A stretch of DNA of 64,000 nt from JAGNHN01 sp964590645 (lineage in GTDB: Bacteria; Bacteroidota; Bacteroidia; Bacteroidales; JAGNHN01), in NCBI GenBank assembly GCA_964590645.1, contig CAZPYJ010000002.1, forward strand, positions 161,463-225,462, written 5' to 3'. Each line of letters starts with the position of its first letter. Position 1 is the stretch's first letter. A program made the translations under genes and the position numbers. The notes below the pieces were generated by a model. It saw only the letters and a list, made by a program, of their open reading frames with translations. It searched no databases and had not been told where the DNA came from. Shown piece after piece: positions 27,147-36,711 of this stretch.

Positions 27147-27154
27147 TACCTTTG
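27147..27154 (+). promoter_or_regulatory. Candidate -7 element (TACCTTTG) for the tetR-tolC-RND cluster
   Basis: TACCTTTG matches TAnnTTTG 27 bases before the first TetR ATG. A weak T-rich GTGTTT lies at about the -33 distance. Confidence 0.42.
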
Positions 27155-27181
27155 CCGCCAATGTTTCATTAAGTCAATCCA

Positions 27182-27805
27182 ATGGACCAAGAAGTCATCC
27201 ATATTATGCAAAGAACCCGGGAGCTTTCGGCCGCCCTCAGCATCCGGGATATTACAATGCGCCAGCTTGCCGAGCGCATCGATGTGGAGTACGAGGTACT
27301 CAAGCAGCATTTCCGGAATAAGGCCGAACTGGTCAGGGCTGCCCTGGCTTATGAGCGTGAAGGGTTTAAAAGCATATTCGACACCTATGATTTTGAAGGC
27401 ACCAATGCCATTGATATACTGATGATCGTCAGCAAAGAGGTTAGTCAACGATACAGGCAGGTGAATCCGGCCCTGACTACCCAGCTCAAGAAGTACTATC
27501 CCGACTTGTACGAAGAGCATCTACAGGCCAGGATTGATTTCATCTTCAGTAAAATCACCATCAACCTCACCAAAGGGATCAATCAGGGAATGTATCGGCG
27601 AGACCTTAGTATCGAGCTTGTGGCCAGGTTATACATCAGTCGCCTGTTGGATATCCACGATCCCAGTTTCTTTCCGCCTGAACGCTTTTCTTTTGGCACC
27701 CTCTTTCGGGTAATGTTTGAAGACTTTGTGCGCAGCATAGCCAGTCCGGAAGGACTCCAATACTGGGAGGAGCGCCGCAGTAAAGTAGATTTTCAGATTG
27801 AATAG
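27182..27805 (+). CDS. TetR/AcrR-family transcriptional regulator (first of two)
   Basis: A 207-residue regulator. The amino-terminal helix-turn-helix is seen in ALSIRDITMRQLAERIDVEYEVLKQHFRNKAELV, followed by a helical ligand-binding half. It is not close enough to the second TetR to be a recent duplicate, though the two share layout and segments such as LKKYYP/LKKYHP and RVMFEDFVRSIASPEGLQYW versus RVIFGNHIRAIASVQGLAYF. It opens a cluster of two regulators and a complete tripartite efflux pump and probably represses it. The effector is unknown. Confidence 0.9.
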   Translation: MDQEVIHIMQRTRELSAALSIRDITMRQLAERIDVEYEVLKQHFRNKAELVRAALAYEREGFKSIFDTYDFEGTNAIDILMIVSKEVSQRYRQVNPALTTQLKKYYPDLYEEHLQARIDFIFSKITINLTKGINQGMYRRDLSIELVARLYISRLLDIHDPSFFPPERFSFGTLFRVMFEDFVRSIASPEGLQYWEERRSKVDFQIE

Positions 27806-27812
27806 CGGCGCG

Positions 27813-28442
27813 ATGGAGAACAAGTTCAATGCATTGCTGCATCGTACAAGCGAGATATTCCACCGCTACGGTATTCGTGCTGTTTCGATGGATGATCTCA
27901 GCCGAAGGCTGGGGATTTCGAAAAAGACGCTTTATGCTTACGTTAGAAACAAGGAAGAGCTGGTTGAGAAGGCAATGATGTCGCGGCATCAGGAAGATGT
28001 GGAAAGGATTGCCCGCATTCAGGAGGAGGGGGGAAATGCCATTGATTTCTTGCTGGCCCTGAGCAAGCAGGTTTGCAGCAACCTCACCGATCTGAATCCG
28101 GCTGTGGTGCACGATCTGAAAAAATATCACCCTCTCGTGCTGGAGAAGCTCACTCATTTCCACAGGGATTATTACGCGCGGCTTTTTACCGCCAATCTGG
28201 TAGAGGGCATACGGCAAGGACTTTACCGTCCGGATATAGACAAGGAATTAACCATAACATCATATCTCCTTAATATGGAAAAGTTTTTTGGAGAAGAAAT
28301 TGCATCAGGAAAACACCAGGACCTCACCCAGGTTCTGCGTGTCATTTTCGGGAATCATATCCGTGCCATCGCCAGTGTTCAGGGACTGGCCTATTTTGAG
28401 AAGAGGGAACAGCTTATGGACTATCATTTTGAAGCAGAATAG
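27813..28442 (+). CDS. TetR/AcrR-family transcriptional regulator (second of two)
   Basis: A 209-residue regulator from the ATG at 27813 (MENKFNALLHRTSEIFHRYG). A TTG five codons upstream would overlap the first tetR and is not needed. The DNA-binding segment GIRAVSMDDLSRRLGISKKTLYAYVRNKEELVEKAM is a textbook TetR helix-turn-helix. Its TAG is directly followed by the tolC ATG with no gap, so both regulators sit in the same transcript as the pump. Two adjacent paralogous regulators suggest a heterodimer or two signals for one pump. Confidence 0.93.
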   Translation: MENKFNALLHRTSEIFHRYGIRAVSMDDLSRRLGISKKTLYAYVRNKEELVEKAMMSRHQEDVERIARIQEEGGNAIDFLLALSKQVCSNLTDLNPAVVHDLKKYHPLVLEKLTHFHRDYYARLFTANLVEGIRQGLYRPDIDKELTITSYLLNMEKFFGEEIASGKHQDLTQVLRVIFGNHIRAIASVQGLAYFEKREQLMDYHFEAE

Positions 28443-29843
28443 ATGAATACAAGAAAAACCACCCTGTTATTGCTCAGCCTCTGTTGCCTGGGTGTTTCTT
28501 TTATCCGGGCACAGGAGTCAATGCCGCTGACTTTGGAGTCAGCCCTGGCCTATGCTTATGAACACCATCCCGGGCTGAAGAATGCCCGGACAGACATTGA
28601 GATTGCACGGAAGAAGGTAAAGGAAACCACCGCCATCGGTTTACCCCAGGTCAATGCCAGCCTTGGGTACAATCATTTCCCCAATGTGCCTACCCAACTG
28701 CTGCCCGACTTTCTGAGTCCTGTGGTATATGGAGTACTCTACGAAGAAGGCCTGGTGAATGAAATTCCGGGTGGGGTAAGCGACCGCCTTTTTGAGGCTC
28801 AGTTCGGAACGCCCCACACAATGACCGCCCAGGCCACAGTGAGCCAGCTGGTATTCAATGGCCCCTACATCGTCGGGTTGCAGGCGGCCCGGGCTTTTGT
28901 TGATTTCTCGGTAGTACAGGAAAAAAGAAACAAGAAGGAAGTTGAAGAAGCCGTCAAGAATGCCTATTACCAGTTGCTGATTGCAGCGCACAGCCTGAGC
29001 TTGCTCGATTCTACCCGTCAGAGCCTGGAATCAATGCTGCAGGAAACCAAAGAGATCTACCGCCAGGGCTTCCTGGATGAGACGGACGTGGATCAGCTTG
29101 AACTCCTGCTCTCCGACCTGGACGCTACACAAGCCAATGCCCGCAATCAGTATGATCTGGCAGAACGCCTCCTCCGGTTTCAGATGGGAATGCCGGCGGG
29201 CACGGCGATCACCCTGACTACCCGTATTGAAGACATCCTGCAAACCATTGACCAAATGATGTTCAGCGGAAAAGCTTTCAAGGTGGAAGAGCATATTGAT
29301 ATGGCCGTGATCCGGAACCAACGCCTGCTCAATGAGCTGGATATGAAGCGTTACAAATCGCTATACCTTCCTTCTCTGAGTGCCTTCTACAACTATCAGC
29401 AGGTGGCCCAGCGTACCGAGTTTGACTTCACCGATGCCAAAGGAGACTGGTTTCCCACAGAGGTCATCGGGATACAAGTGGATATCCCGCTCTGGAGCAG
29501 CGGTAGCCGCTCGGCCCAGGTACAGCAAGCCCGTCTGCAGCTGGATAAAACAGAAGTGCTTACCACTCAAGTGAAAGATGGCCTTGAACTGGAAGCTGCC
29601 AACGCCCGCAGCAATCTGGAGAACGCCTGGAAGGTCTTCGGCAATAAACAGAAGAGTATGGGAATAGCAGAAAAGATCTATACGCGAACCGGCATACGCT
29701 ACCGCGAAGGAATGGCTTCTTCGCTGGAACTGCAGCAAACCTATACCCAGTACCTTCAGGCGGAAGGGGATTACATCCTCGCTGCACTGCAGCTCTTTAC
29801 AGCCAAATCAGCATTTGAAAAAGCATTCCAGAACAACGAATAA
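28443..29843 (+). CDS. TolC-family outer membrane efflux protein
   Basis: A 466-residue outer-membrane channel with signal peptide ending near FIRAQE. Two OEP repeats are visible: LTLESALAYAYEHHPGLKNARTDIEIARKKVKET in the first half, and the second around QQARLQLDKTEVLTTQVKDGLELEAANARSNLENAWKVF, with the long helical stretches that form the periplasmic tunnel. Together with the next two genes it makes a complete tripartite exporter. It starts immediately after the second tetR stop. Confidence 0.94.
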   Translation: MNTRKTTLLLLSLCCLGVSFIRAQESMPLTLESALAYAYEHHPGLKNARTDIEIARKKVKETTAIGLPQVNASLGYNHFPNVPTQLLPDFLSPVVYGVLYEEGLVNEIPGGVSDRLFEAQFGTPHTMTAQATVSQLVFNGPYIVGLQAARAFVDFSVVQEKRNKKEVEEAVKNAYYQLLIAAHSLSLLDSTRQSLESMLQETKEIYRQGFLDETDVDQLELLLSDLDATQANARNQYDLAERLLRFQMGMPAGTAITLTTRIEDILQTIDQMMFSGKAFKVEEHIDMAVIRNQRLLNELDMKRYKSLYLPSLSAFYNYQQVAQRTEFDFTDAKGDWFPTEVIGIQVDIPLWSSGSRSAQVQQARLQLDKTEVLTTQVKDGLELEAANARSNLENAWKVFGNKQKSMGIAEKIYTRTGIRYREGMASSLELQQTYTQYLQAEGDYILAALQLFTAKSAFEKAFQNNE

Positions 29844-29855
29844 TCCCAATCCACA

Positions 29856-30998
29856 ATGAAAACAGCATTGAAAAATTTGCCGATAGGCTTTCTGTTCCTT
29901 CTGCTGGTTGCCTGCCAGCCCCAGGATAGTGCAGAAGCCAAGAAACAACAACTGGAGAAATACCGTGAAGAAATGGCCGGTCTGAAGCTCAAGATCCGTG
30001 AGCTGGAACATAGCCTGAAAAACGATTCCCTGAATGAAAATGTGAACGGGAGCAAAACCCTGGTAAAAATCCAGGAAATGCAAGCCGGGCGATTTGAGCA
30101 TTTCATCGAGGTGGTGGGCGCTGTAGAAGCGGTCAGAGAGGCCTGGATCAGCCCGGAAACGGGAGGGCAGATCCGGCAGATCCTGGTAAAAGAAGGCGAC
30201 AGGGTCAGAGTGGATCAGGCTTTGGCCAGACTTAATTCGGATGTAACAGAAAACAGCATCGCCGAAATCAAAACACAACTGGAACTCGCAAGCGTGGTCT
30301 TCAAAAAACAATCGAGCTTGTGGGAACAAAATATCGGCTCGGAGATAGAATACCTCCAGGCCAAAAGCACCAAAGAGAGTTTGGAAAGCCGACTTAAAAC
30401 AATGGAAGCCCAGCAGAAAATGTCGCTCATTACAGCCCCGGTGAATGGCATCGTTGAGGAGGTAATGCAGAAAGAAGGGGAACTGGCTGCCCCGGGAATG
30501 ATGCTGATGCGTATCATCAATCTGGATGAAATGTATGTAAAGACGGATATCGCCGAATCGCACCTTCCCTCGCTCAGGATGAATGAAGAGGTCAGCGTTC
30601 GCTTCCCCACCTGGCCTGAGCTCGAATTTCAACCACCAATCCACCGCATTGGCAGTGCCATCGACGGCTTGAATCGTACAGTGCAGGTATCCGTCAAGGT
30701 TAAGAATACCCCCGACCATAAACTTCGTCCCAACCTCCTGGCTCAGCTGCGTTTTCTGGACTTTGAATCAGACAGCGCCCTGGTCGTCCCCTCAATTTGC
30801 ATCAAGCAGGACATCCACGGCCCTTATCTCTACTGCCTGCAGCAAGACCCGGATGGTCTGAGGGCAAAGAAGGTGTATATCTCCACCGGAATGGTCTATC
30901 AAAACCAGACAATGATCACTTCCGGCCTGAAGCCCGGCGATAAGGTGATCGTGGAAGGATATAATCTGGTGACGGATCAGAGCGAAGTGCGACTGTAG
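29856..30998 (+). CDS. RND efflux periplasmic adaptor (HlyD/MFP) lipoprotein
   Basis: A 380-residue membrane-fusion protein. The signal ends in the lipobox FLLLVAC. An extra coiled coil (residues about 30-65, LEKYREEMAGLKLKIRELEHSL) precedes the usual lipoyl half (AWISPETGGQIRQILVKEGDRV), a helical hairpin (SIAEIKTQLELASVVFKKQ), the second lipoyl half (ITAPVNGIVEEVMQKEGELAAPG) and a beta-barrel domain. It bridges the TolC channel and the RND pump and lies 12 bases after tolC. Confidence 0.94.
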   Translation: MKTALKNLPIGFLFLLLVACQPQDSAEAKKQQLEKYREEMAGLKLKIRELEHSLKNDSLNENVNGSKTLVKIQEMQAGRFEHFIEVVGAVEAVREAWISPETGGQIRQILVKEGDRVRVDQALARLNSDVTENSIAEIKTQLELASVVFKKQSSLWEQNIGSEIEYLQAKSTKESLESRLKTMEAQQKMSLITAPVNGIVEEVMQKEGELAAPGMMLMRIINLDEMYVKTDIAESHLPSLRMNEEVSVRFPTWPELEFQPPIHRIGSAIDGLNRTVQVSVKVKNTPDHKLRPNLLAQLRFLDFESDSALVVPSICIKQDIHGPYLYCLQQDPDGLRAKKVYISTGMVYQNQTMITSGLKPGDKVIVEGYNLVTDQSEVRL

Positions 30999-31021
30999 TA
31001 CCCTGCCAAAACCCAAGCACA

Positions 31022-34000
31022 ATGGAGGAGATGAAAGAAGTGCGCGATCAGGTGACAAGAGATTTTTTCCTGACCCGGATCGCCCTTAAGAATAAAACAA
31101 CGGTCTTTTTGCTGACGGCCGTCCTGCTGCTGTTCGGCCTGTATTCTTACCGGAATCTGCCCAAAGAACTATTCCCGGAAGCAGTCTTTCCCTACATAAT
31201 GGTGACCACAATCTATCCCGGAAACCCTCCCGTGGATATTGAGAACCTGATCACCCGACCCATCGAAAGAGAAATCGAAGGCATCCGGGGGGTGAAAAAA
31301 ATTACCTCCAATTCTGCCCAGGATGCCTCCCTGGTATTCGTGGAATTCAACTTCGGCATCGATGTGAAGGCCGCACTTCAGGATGTGAAGGATGCCGTGG
31401 ATAAGGCGCGCGGAAACCTGCCGAATGATTTGCTGGAAGAACCCACAGTGGCCGATATCGACTTCTCGGAGTTCCCGATCATCAATGTGAACCTGTCGGG
31501 TGACTACAGCCTGAATGAGCTGAAAAGCTTCGCAGAATACCTGGAGGATGAGTTCGAGAGCCTCCAGGAAGTATCAAAGGTGGAGATCATCGGGATCAAC
31601 GACAGGGAGATACAGATCAATGTGGATCCGGATCAGCTGCAGATGAGGGAAGTGTCGCTGACAGATATTGAGAATGCCATCAATGCGGAGAACCTCAGCA
31701 TTTCCGGGGGGGAGATCCTGATGAATGACATCCGTATGTCGATACGAACGGTGGGTGAGTTCAGCAGTGTAAAGCAAATCGGGGATATTATCATCAAAAA
31801 CGAGCATCAGCGCATCATCTATCTGCGGGATGTGGCGGATGTGGAAGATGCCTTCGCGGAGCCCAACAGCTTTGCCCGGCTCGATAACAAGCCGGTGGTA
31901 TCGCTGCAGGTGGTGAAGAAAAGCGGTGCCAATCTGCTGGATGCCATCGACAAGGTGTATGATATTATTGATGAATCGAAGAAAGACAACATCCTTCCGG
32001 CCCAGTTGCAGGTAAGCACCACCAACGACCAGTCGGAGATGATCCGAATGCAGCTCAGCAATCTGGAGAACAGTATGATTATGGGGATGATCCTGGTCAT
32101 ACTGGTCCTGTTCTACTTTCTGGGAACCCGCAACGCCCTCTTTGTGGGCCTGGCCATTCCCACCTCTATGTTCTTGAGTTTTGTGGTCATCAGCCTGATG
32201 GGGATGAATGTGAATATGATGGTGCTCTTCTCCCTCATCCTGGCTTTGGGGATGCTGGTGGACAATGCCATTGTGGTGGTGGAAAACATCCACCGTTTCA
32301 TCAGCCGGGGCTATACTCCCGGACAGGCAGCCCGGCAGGCGGTGGGAGAGATCGCGATGCCCATCATCTCCTCCACGGCTACTACCCTGGCCGCCTTCCT
32401 CCCTTTGGCATTCTGGCAAAGTATGGTTGGGGAGTTTATGAAAGACCTCCCGGTAACGCTCATCATCGTGCTGAGCTCATCCCTCTTCGTGGCCCTGGTC
32501 ATCATCCCGGTCTTTGCTTCCCAGTTCATCCGCCCGGATGACCTGGAGCGCCGCCCCAATAAGCGCCGCATCCTTCGCTTGCAGGCAATCCTGGCCTTGC
32601 TGGCTGCCCTGGGTTATGTGCTGGGATGGAATGCCTTCGCCAATGTGCTGGTGCTGGTCATTTTTATCACCCTGGCCAATATCTTTATCTTCGCCCCAAT
32701 GGGGCGCTGGTTCCAGGTGAAAGGACTGGAGTGGCTGGAGCAGCAATACTTCCGCATCCTGACCTTTGCCCTGAAAGGACGAAGGCCCTACATCTTCATT
32801 GGCGGAACAGTCTTCCTCCTGCTGGCCACCATCGTCTTCTTTGGATTGCGACAGCCAAAGATTCTGTTCTTCCCCGACAATGAGCCCCAGTTTATCAATA
32901 TCCTGGCTACCTGGCCTATTGGCACTGATATCGAAACCACCAACCAGAATGTGATGGCAATGGAAGCGCGGATCGACAGTGTGCTTCAGCCATACGCCAG
33001 GGTGGTGGAATCCAAGCTGACCACCGTAGGGGAAGGCGCGATCGGGGAGAATGAAATGGGCGCGGTAGGTGCTATGCCTAACCGCAGCCTGGTGACGGTG
33101 ACTTTTATTGATTTTGAAGACCGGGAAGGGGTCAATACTTCTGAAATCCACGAGTTGCTTTCTGAAACACTGATTGGCCACTATCCCGGTGTACAGGTTT
33201 CGGTGGAGAAAAACAGTATGGGACCTCCCGCCGGAAAACCGGTGAATATTGAACTGAGCGGCCCTGATTATGAACGCCTGATCACCCTGACGGAAGAAGT
33301 GAGGCGCTATATCAACGATGCCGGGATTCCGGGGATTGAAGGCTTGAAACTCGATCTGGATATTGGCAAACCGGAGCTGATCGTGAACATCGACCGCGAC
33401 AAAGCACGCCGCTTCGGACTGTCCACCTACTCCGTCGCTTCTACTTTGCGCACCTCTTTGTATGGAAAAGAGATTTCAGATTTCAAAGTGGGAGAAGATG
33501 AGTATCCCATTCAATTGCGCCTGAAACGCGACAGCCGCTACGACCTGCCCACCCTGCTCAACCAGCCTGTGACCTTTATGGATCCTACCACCGGACAGAT
33601 CCGGCAGGTACCCATCTCCTCCGTAGCCGATATCACTTTCAGTACCACCTATGATGCGGTGAAAAGAAAGAACCTGAACCGGGTCATTACCCTGTATTCC
33701 AATGTATTGGAAGGCTATAATGCCACAGAGATCAACAATCAGCTCAAACTCATTCTTCCTGCTTTTGATTTCCCGGAAGGATACCGTTATGAGTTTACCG
33801 GTGAACAGGAAGAGCAGGAAGAATCAATGGCCTTCCTGATACGGGCGATGATGATCGCCCTGTCCATTATCCTGCTGATTTTGGTGAGTCAGTTCAATTC
33901 CGGCATAAAACCACTCATCATTCTGGCCAGTGTATTATTCAGTACGATAGGTGTATTCGGCGGGCTGGCCACTTTCCGGATGGATTTTGTGGTGATTATG

Positions 34001-34450
34001 ACCGGGATCGGGATCGTTTCCCTGGGTGGGATTGTAGTGAACAATGCCATCGTGCTCATCGACTACATTGATTTGCTGAAAGCCCGCAAGCGCAAGGAGC
34101 TGGGTCTGGAAGAGGATGCTCTTCTGCCGAGGGACGAAGCCAAAGAATGTGTGATCCGCGGCGGTCAAACCCGTTTGCGTCCGGTGCTGCTGACGGCTAT
34201 CACCACCATCCTGGGCCTGATCACCCTGGCCGTAGGATTGAACATCAATTTTGCTACCCTGCTGAAGGACTTTGATCCGCAGTTCTATTTTGGCGGTGAT
34301 ATGGTGGCATTTTGGGGGCCAATGTCCTGGACCGTCATCTTCGGATTGACCTTTGCCACTTTTATGACCCTGATCATCGTACCTTGTATGTACCACATCA
34401 CCTATCTGATGCGCATCCGGATCCAAGCCTGGAGAGGGAACGGGAAGTAG
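31022..34450 (+). CDS. RND-family efflux pump inner-membrane permease (AcrB/HAE1-like)
   Basis: A 1142-residue proton-driven exporter with twelve transmembrane helices and two large periplasmic porter loops. Helix 4 reads LALGMLVDNAIVVVENIHR, where Asp414 matches AcrB Asp407 but the second aspartate (408) is Asn415. Helix 10 reads GIVSLGGIVVNNAIVLIDYID, with Asn1007 where AcrB has Lys940. This relay is like that of the VexF/SwrC-type subgroup and differs from classic drug pumps. A hydrophobic insert around residues 500-560 (LALLAALGYVLGW) is also longer than in AcrB. The substrate is not predictable. It closes the tetR-tetR-tolC-adaptor-pump cluster. Confidence 0.95.
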   Translation: MEEMKEVRDQVTRDFFLTRIALKNKTTVFLLTAVLLLFGLYSYRNLPKELFPEAVFPYIMVTTIYPGNPPVDIENLITRPIEREIEGIRGVKKITSNSAQDASLVFVEFNFGIDVKAALQDVKDAVDKARGNLPNDLLEEPTVADIDFSEFPIINVNLSGDYSLNELKSFAEYLEDEFESLQEVSKVEIIGINDREIQINVDPDQLQMREVSLTDIENAINAENLSISGGEILMNDIRMSIRTVGEFSSVKQIGDIIIKNEHQRIIYLRDVADVEDAFAEPNSFARLDNKPVVSLQVVKKSGANLLDAIDKVYDIIDESKKDNILPAQLQVSTTNDQSEMIRMQLSNLENSMIMGMILVILVLFYFLGTRNALFVGLAIPTSMFLSFVVISLMGMNVNMMVLFSLILALGMLVDNAIVVVENIHRFISRGYTPGQAARQAVGEIAMPIISSTATTLAAFLPLAFWQSMVGEFMKDLPVTLIIVLSSSLFVALVIIPVFASQFIRPDDLERRPNKRRILRLQAILALLAALGYVLGWNAFANVLVLVIFITLANIFIFAPMGRWFQVKGLEWLEQQYFRILTFALKGRRPYIFIGGTVFLLLATIVFFGLRQPKILFFPDNEPQFINILATWPIGTDIETTNQNVMAMEARIDSVLQPYARVVESKLTTVGEGAIGENEMGAVGAMPNRSLVTVTFIDFEDREGVNTSEIHELLSETLIGHYPGVQVSVEKNSMGPPAGKPVNIELSGPDYERLITLTEEVRRYINDAGIPGIEGLKLDLDIGKPELIVNIDRDKARRFGLSTYSVASTLRTSLYGKEISDFKVGEDEYPIQLRLKRDSRYDLPTLLNQPVTFMDPTTGQIRQVPISSVADITFSTTYDAVKRKNLNRVITLYSNVLEGYNATEINNQLKLILPAFDFPEGYRYEFTGEQEEQEESMAFLIRAMMIALSIILLILVSQFNSGIKPLIILASVLFSTIGVFGGLATFRMDFVVIMTGIGIVSLGGIVVNNAIVLIDYIDLLKARKRKELGLEEDALLPRDEAKECVIRGGQTRLRPVLLTAITTILGLITLAVGLNINFATLLKDFDPQFYFGGDMVAFWGPMSWTVIFGLTFATFMTLIIVPCMYHITYLMRIRIQAWRGNGK

Positions 34451-34493
34451 TTCACGGTCAACAGATTCACACTCTTGCTGTATGCTCTTGCAT

Positions 34494-34533
34494 CAAAAAA
34501 AGGGCTGCCTCAACAAATGAGACAGCCCCTTTA
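34494..34533. terminator. Bidirectional terminator between the RND pump and groEL
   Basis: An A-run is followed by GGGCTGCCTC, a seven-base loop, GAGACAGCCC and CTTT. The ten-base stem has one mismatch and is flanked by A/T runs on both sides, so it can end the plus-strand pump transcript and the minus-strand groEL transcript. Confidence 0.75.
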
Positions 34534-34553
34534 AAGTATGGTGGATGTGAATT

Positions 34554-36197
34554 TTACATCATTCCGCCCATTCCACCCATTCCGCCCATTGCGCCCGGAT
34601 TGGGCATCTCAGGCTTGTCTTCTTTGATTTCGCTCAGGACGCACTCGGTAGTGAGCATCATTCCGGCGATGGAAGCGGCATTCTCGATGGCAATGCGGGC
34701 TACCTTGGTAGGATCGATCACGCCGGCCTCATAGAGGTTCTCGTACTTATCGGTGCGGGCATTGTATCCATAATCGTCTTTGCCTTCTTTCACCTTCTGT
34801 ACCACGACGCTGCCTTCCAGTCCGGCATTCTCCACAATCTGGCGCAAAGGCTCTTCCAGGGCACGCAATACGATTGCAATACCGGTATCCTCATCCTCAT
34901 TGTCCCCTTTCACCTTGCTCACTGCGGGGACGGCACGGAGATAGGCCACACCACCACCCGGGATAATTCCTTCTTCAATGGCGGCACGGGTAGCGTGCAG
35001 GGCATCATCGAAGCGGTCTTTCTTCTCTTTCATCTCAACCTCACTGGCAGCACCGACATAGATCACGGCCACGCCACCGGCCAGCTTGGCCAGGCGTTCC
35101 TGCAGCTTCTCTTTATCGTAATCTGAAGTGGATTTCTCGATCTGGGCTTTGATCTGTGCAATGCGGCCGTCAATGGCTTTTTTGTCGCCCTTGCCCGAAA
35201 CGATGGTGGTATTCTCTTTATCGATGGTCACCTTCTCGGCCAGTCCGAGGTAATCCAGGCTGGCGTCTTCCAGTTTATAGCCTTTTTCTTCGCTGATGAC
35301 CGTTCCGCCGGTGAGGATGGCGATGTCTTCCAGCATTTCCTTGCGACGGTCACCAAAGCCGGGAGCCTTCACGGCAGCTACCTTGAGGGCACCGCGGATC
35401 TTGTTTACTACCAATGTAGCCAGGGCTTCTCCGTCCACATCTTCACTGATGATAATGAGGGCGCGACCACTCTGGGCCACTTTTTCCAGCACGGGGAGAA
35501 GATCCTTCATCACGCTGATCTTCTTGTCGTAGATCAGGATGTAGGGATTCTCATATACGGCTTCCATCTTCTCCGTATCGGTGACGAAGTAAGGGGAGAT
35601 ATAGCCACGGTCGAACTGCATTCCTTCTACCACTTTCACCGTCGTCTCGATGCCTTTGGCTTCTTCGATGGTGATGACGCCTTCTTTCTTCACCTTGCCC
35701 ATTGCTTCTGCAATAAGTTTTCCGATGAAAGCATCATTGTTGGCCGAAATGGCAGCCACCTGCTCTATTTTCTCAGAGCTGTCGCCAATTTCTTTGGTTT
35801 GTTTTTTCAGGTCTTCGATCACAGCCTCCACTGCCTTATCGATCCCGCGCTTCAGGTCCATCGGATTAGCTCCGGCGGTTACGTTCTTCAGGCCGGTAGT
35901 CATAATGGCCTGGGCCAGCACGGTAGCGGTAGTGGTTCCGTCCCCTGCCAGGTCGGCGGTTTTGGAAGCCACTTCCTTGAGCATCTGGGCGCCCATATTT
36001 TCCACGGGGTCTTTCAGCTCGACTTCCTTGGCCACGGTCACCCCATCTTTGGTAACCACGGGAGCGCCATAGGATTTTTCAATGATCACATTGCGGCCTT
36101 TCGGGCCGAGGGTAACCTTTACTGCGTCAGCAAGCGCATCGGCGCCTTTTTTCAGTGCTTCGCGTGCTTTGATGTCATAAATGATTTGCTTAGCCAT
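34554..36197 (-). CDS. groEL: Chaperonin GroEL (Cpn60)
   Basis: A 547-residue group I chaperonin subunit that folds proteins in the double-ring cavity with ATP. Signatures are LGPKGRNVIIEKSYGAPVVT, the nucleotide site AGDGTTTATVLAQAIM, AAIEEGIIPGGGVAYLR and the flexible GGM tail (GAMGGMGGMGGMM). It is 35 bases downstream of groES in the usual order. A single complete copy is seen. Confidence 0.99.
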   Translation of the reverse strand: MAKQIIYDIKAREALKKGADALADAVKVTLGPKGRNVIIEKSYGAPVVTKDGVTVAKEVELKDPVENMGAQMLKEVASKTADLAGDGTTTATVLAQAIMTTGLKNVTAGANPMDLKRGIDKAVEAVIEDLKKQTKEIGDSSEKIEQVAAISANNDAFIGKLIAEAMGKVKKEGVITIEEAKGIETTVKVVEGMQFDRGYISPYFVTDTEKMEAVYENPYILIYDKKISVMKDLLPVLEKVAQSGRALIIISEDVDGEALATLVVNKIRGALKVAAVKAPGFGDRRKEMLEDIAILTGGTVISEEKGYKLEDASLDYLGLAEKVTIDKENTTIVSGKGDKKAIDGRIAQIKAQIEKSTSDYDKEKLQERLAKLAGGVAVIYVGAASEVEMKEKKDRFDDALHATRAAIEEGIIPGGGVAYLRAVPAVSKVKGDNEDEDTGIAIVLRALEEPLRQIVENAGLEGSVVVQKVKEGKDDYGYNARTDKYENLYEAGVIDPTKVARIAIENAASIAGMMLTTECVLSEIKEDKPEMPNPGAMGGMGGMGGMM

Positions 36198-36232
36198 TGT
36201 CTTGGTATTTTTCTGTTGGTGAATGTCTTTGA

Positions 36233-36511
36233 TTAAATAATCGCCAGGATATCCGATTCGCGGAGGATGAGGTAATCTTCCCCTTCGATATTGATTTCGG
36301 TTCCGGCATATTTTCCATAAAGGACGGCATCGCCTTCTTTCACGCTCAGGGGCTCATCCTTCTTTCCGGGGCCTACAGCCACCACCTTGCCACGTTGGGG
36401 TTTTTCCTTGGCCGTATCGGGGATGATAATTCCACCAGCGGTCTTCTCTTCGGCTGCGGAAGGCTGAACAACGACTCTGTCAGCCAGCGGTTTGATATTC
36501 ATTTTTCCCAT
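36233..36511 (-). CDS. groES: Co-chaperonin GroES (Cpn10)
   Basis: The 92-residue lid of the GroEL cavity. It shows IKPLADRVVVQP at the start, the mobile loop SAAEEKTAGGIIIPDTAKEKPQ, and GDAVLYGKYAGTEINIEGEDYLILRESDILAII. It is first in the groES-groEL pair. The 227-base upstream region has no CIRCE element but does have an ATGTCC-N10-GGACAT inverted repeat that may be regulatory. Confidence 0.98.
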   Translation of the reverse strand: MGKMNIKPLADRVVVQPSAAEEKTAGGIIIPDTAKEKPQRGKVVAVGPGKKDEPLSVKEGDAVLYGKYAGTEINIEGEDYLILRESDILAII

Positions 36512-36587
36512 AATCCTTAATATTTAGGTTTTGTTTTGCAATTTGAGTTTGACTGTCCGCCCCTGTCACAATTTGTGCCAAAGGGGG

Positions 36588-36609
36588 ATGTCCAATCTCC
36601 CTGGGACAT
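36588..36609. promoter_or_regulatory. Inverted repeat ATGTCC-N10-GGACAT upstream of groES
   Basis: Perfect six-base arms around a ten-base spacer, 77 bases upstream of the groES start, in a gap that also has related GGACA/TGACA pieces nearer the gene. It may be an operator for stress control. No known heat-shock box is matched. Confidence 0.3.
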
Positions 36610-36683
36610 TTTTGCAGTACTCTTGCAGCAGCTTGCCTGCCTGGGCGAGGAGAGGCTGACAAGATGACACGGCAGGGATTGGA

Positions 36684-36711
36684 AAGAAAAAGGCCTGTCA
36701 GTTGACAGGCC
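36684..36711 (-). terminator. Rho-independent terminator after secG
   Basis: On the minus strand GGCCTGTCA, a two-base AC loop and TGACAGGCC are followed by TTTTTCTTT. The nine-base stem is perfect and lies just past the secG stop, so it ends the sigma-54 activator-lptE-TPR-secG transcript. Confidence 0.85.

Noticed and set aside
36545..36600. TTTGGCACAAATTGTGAC read as a sigma-54 promoter for groES
   Set aside because: The GG and the position ten bases further do not give GC (it is GA), so the -24/-12 consensus fails.
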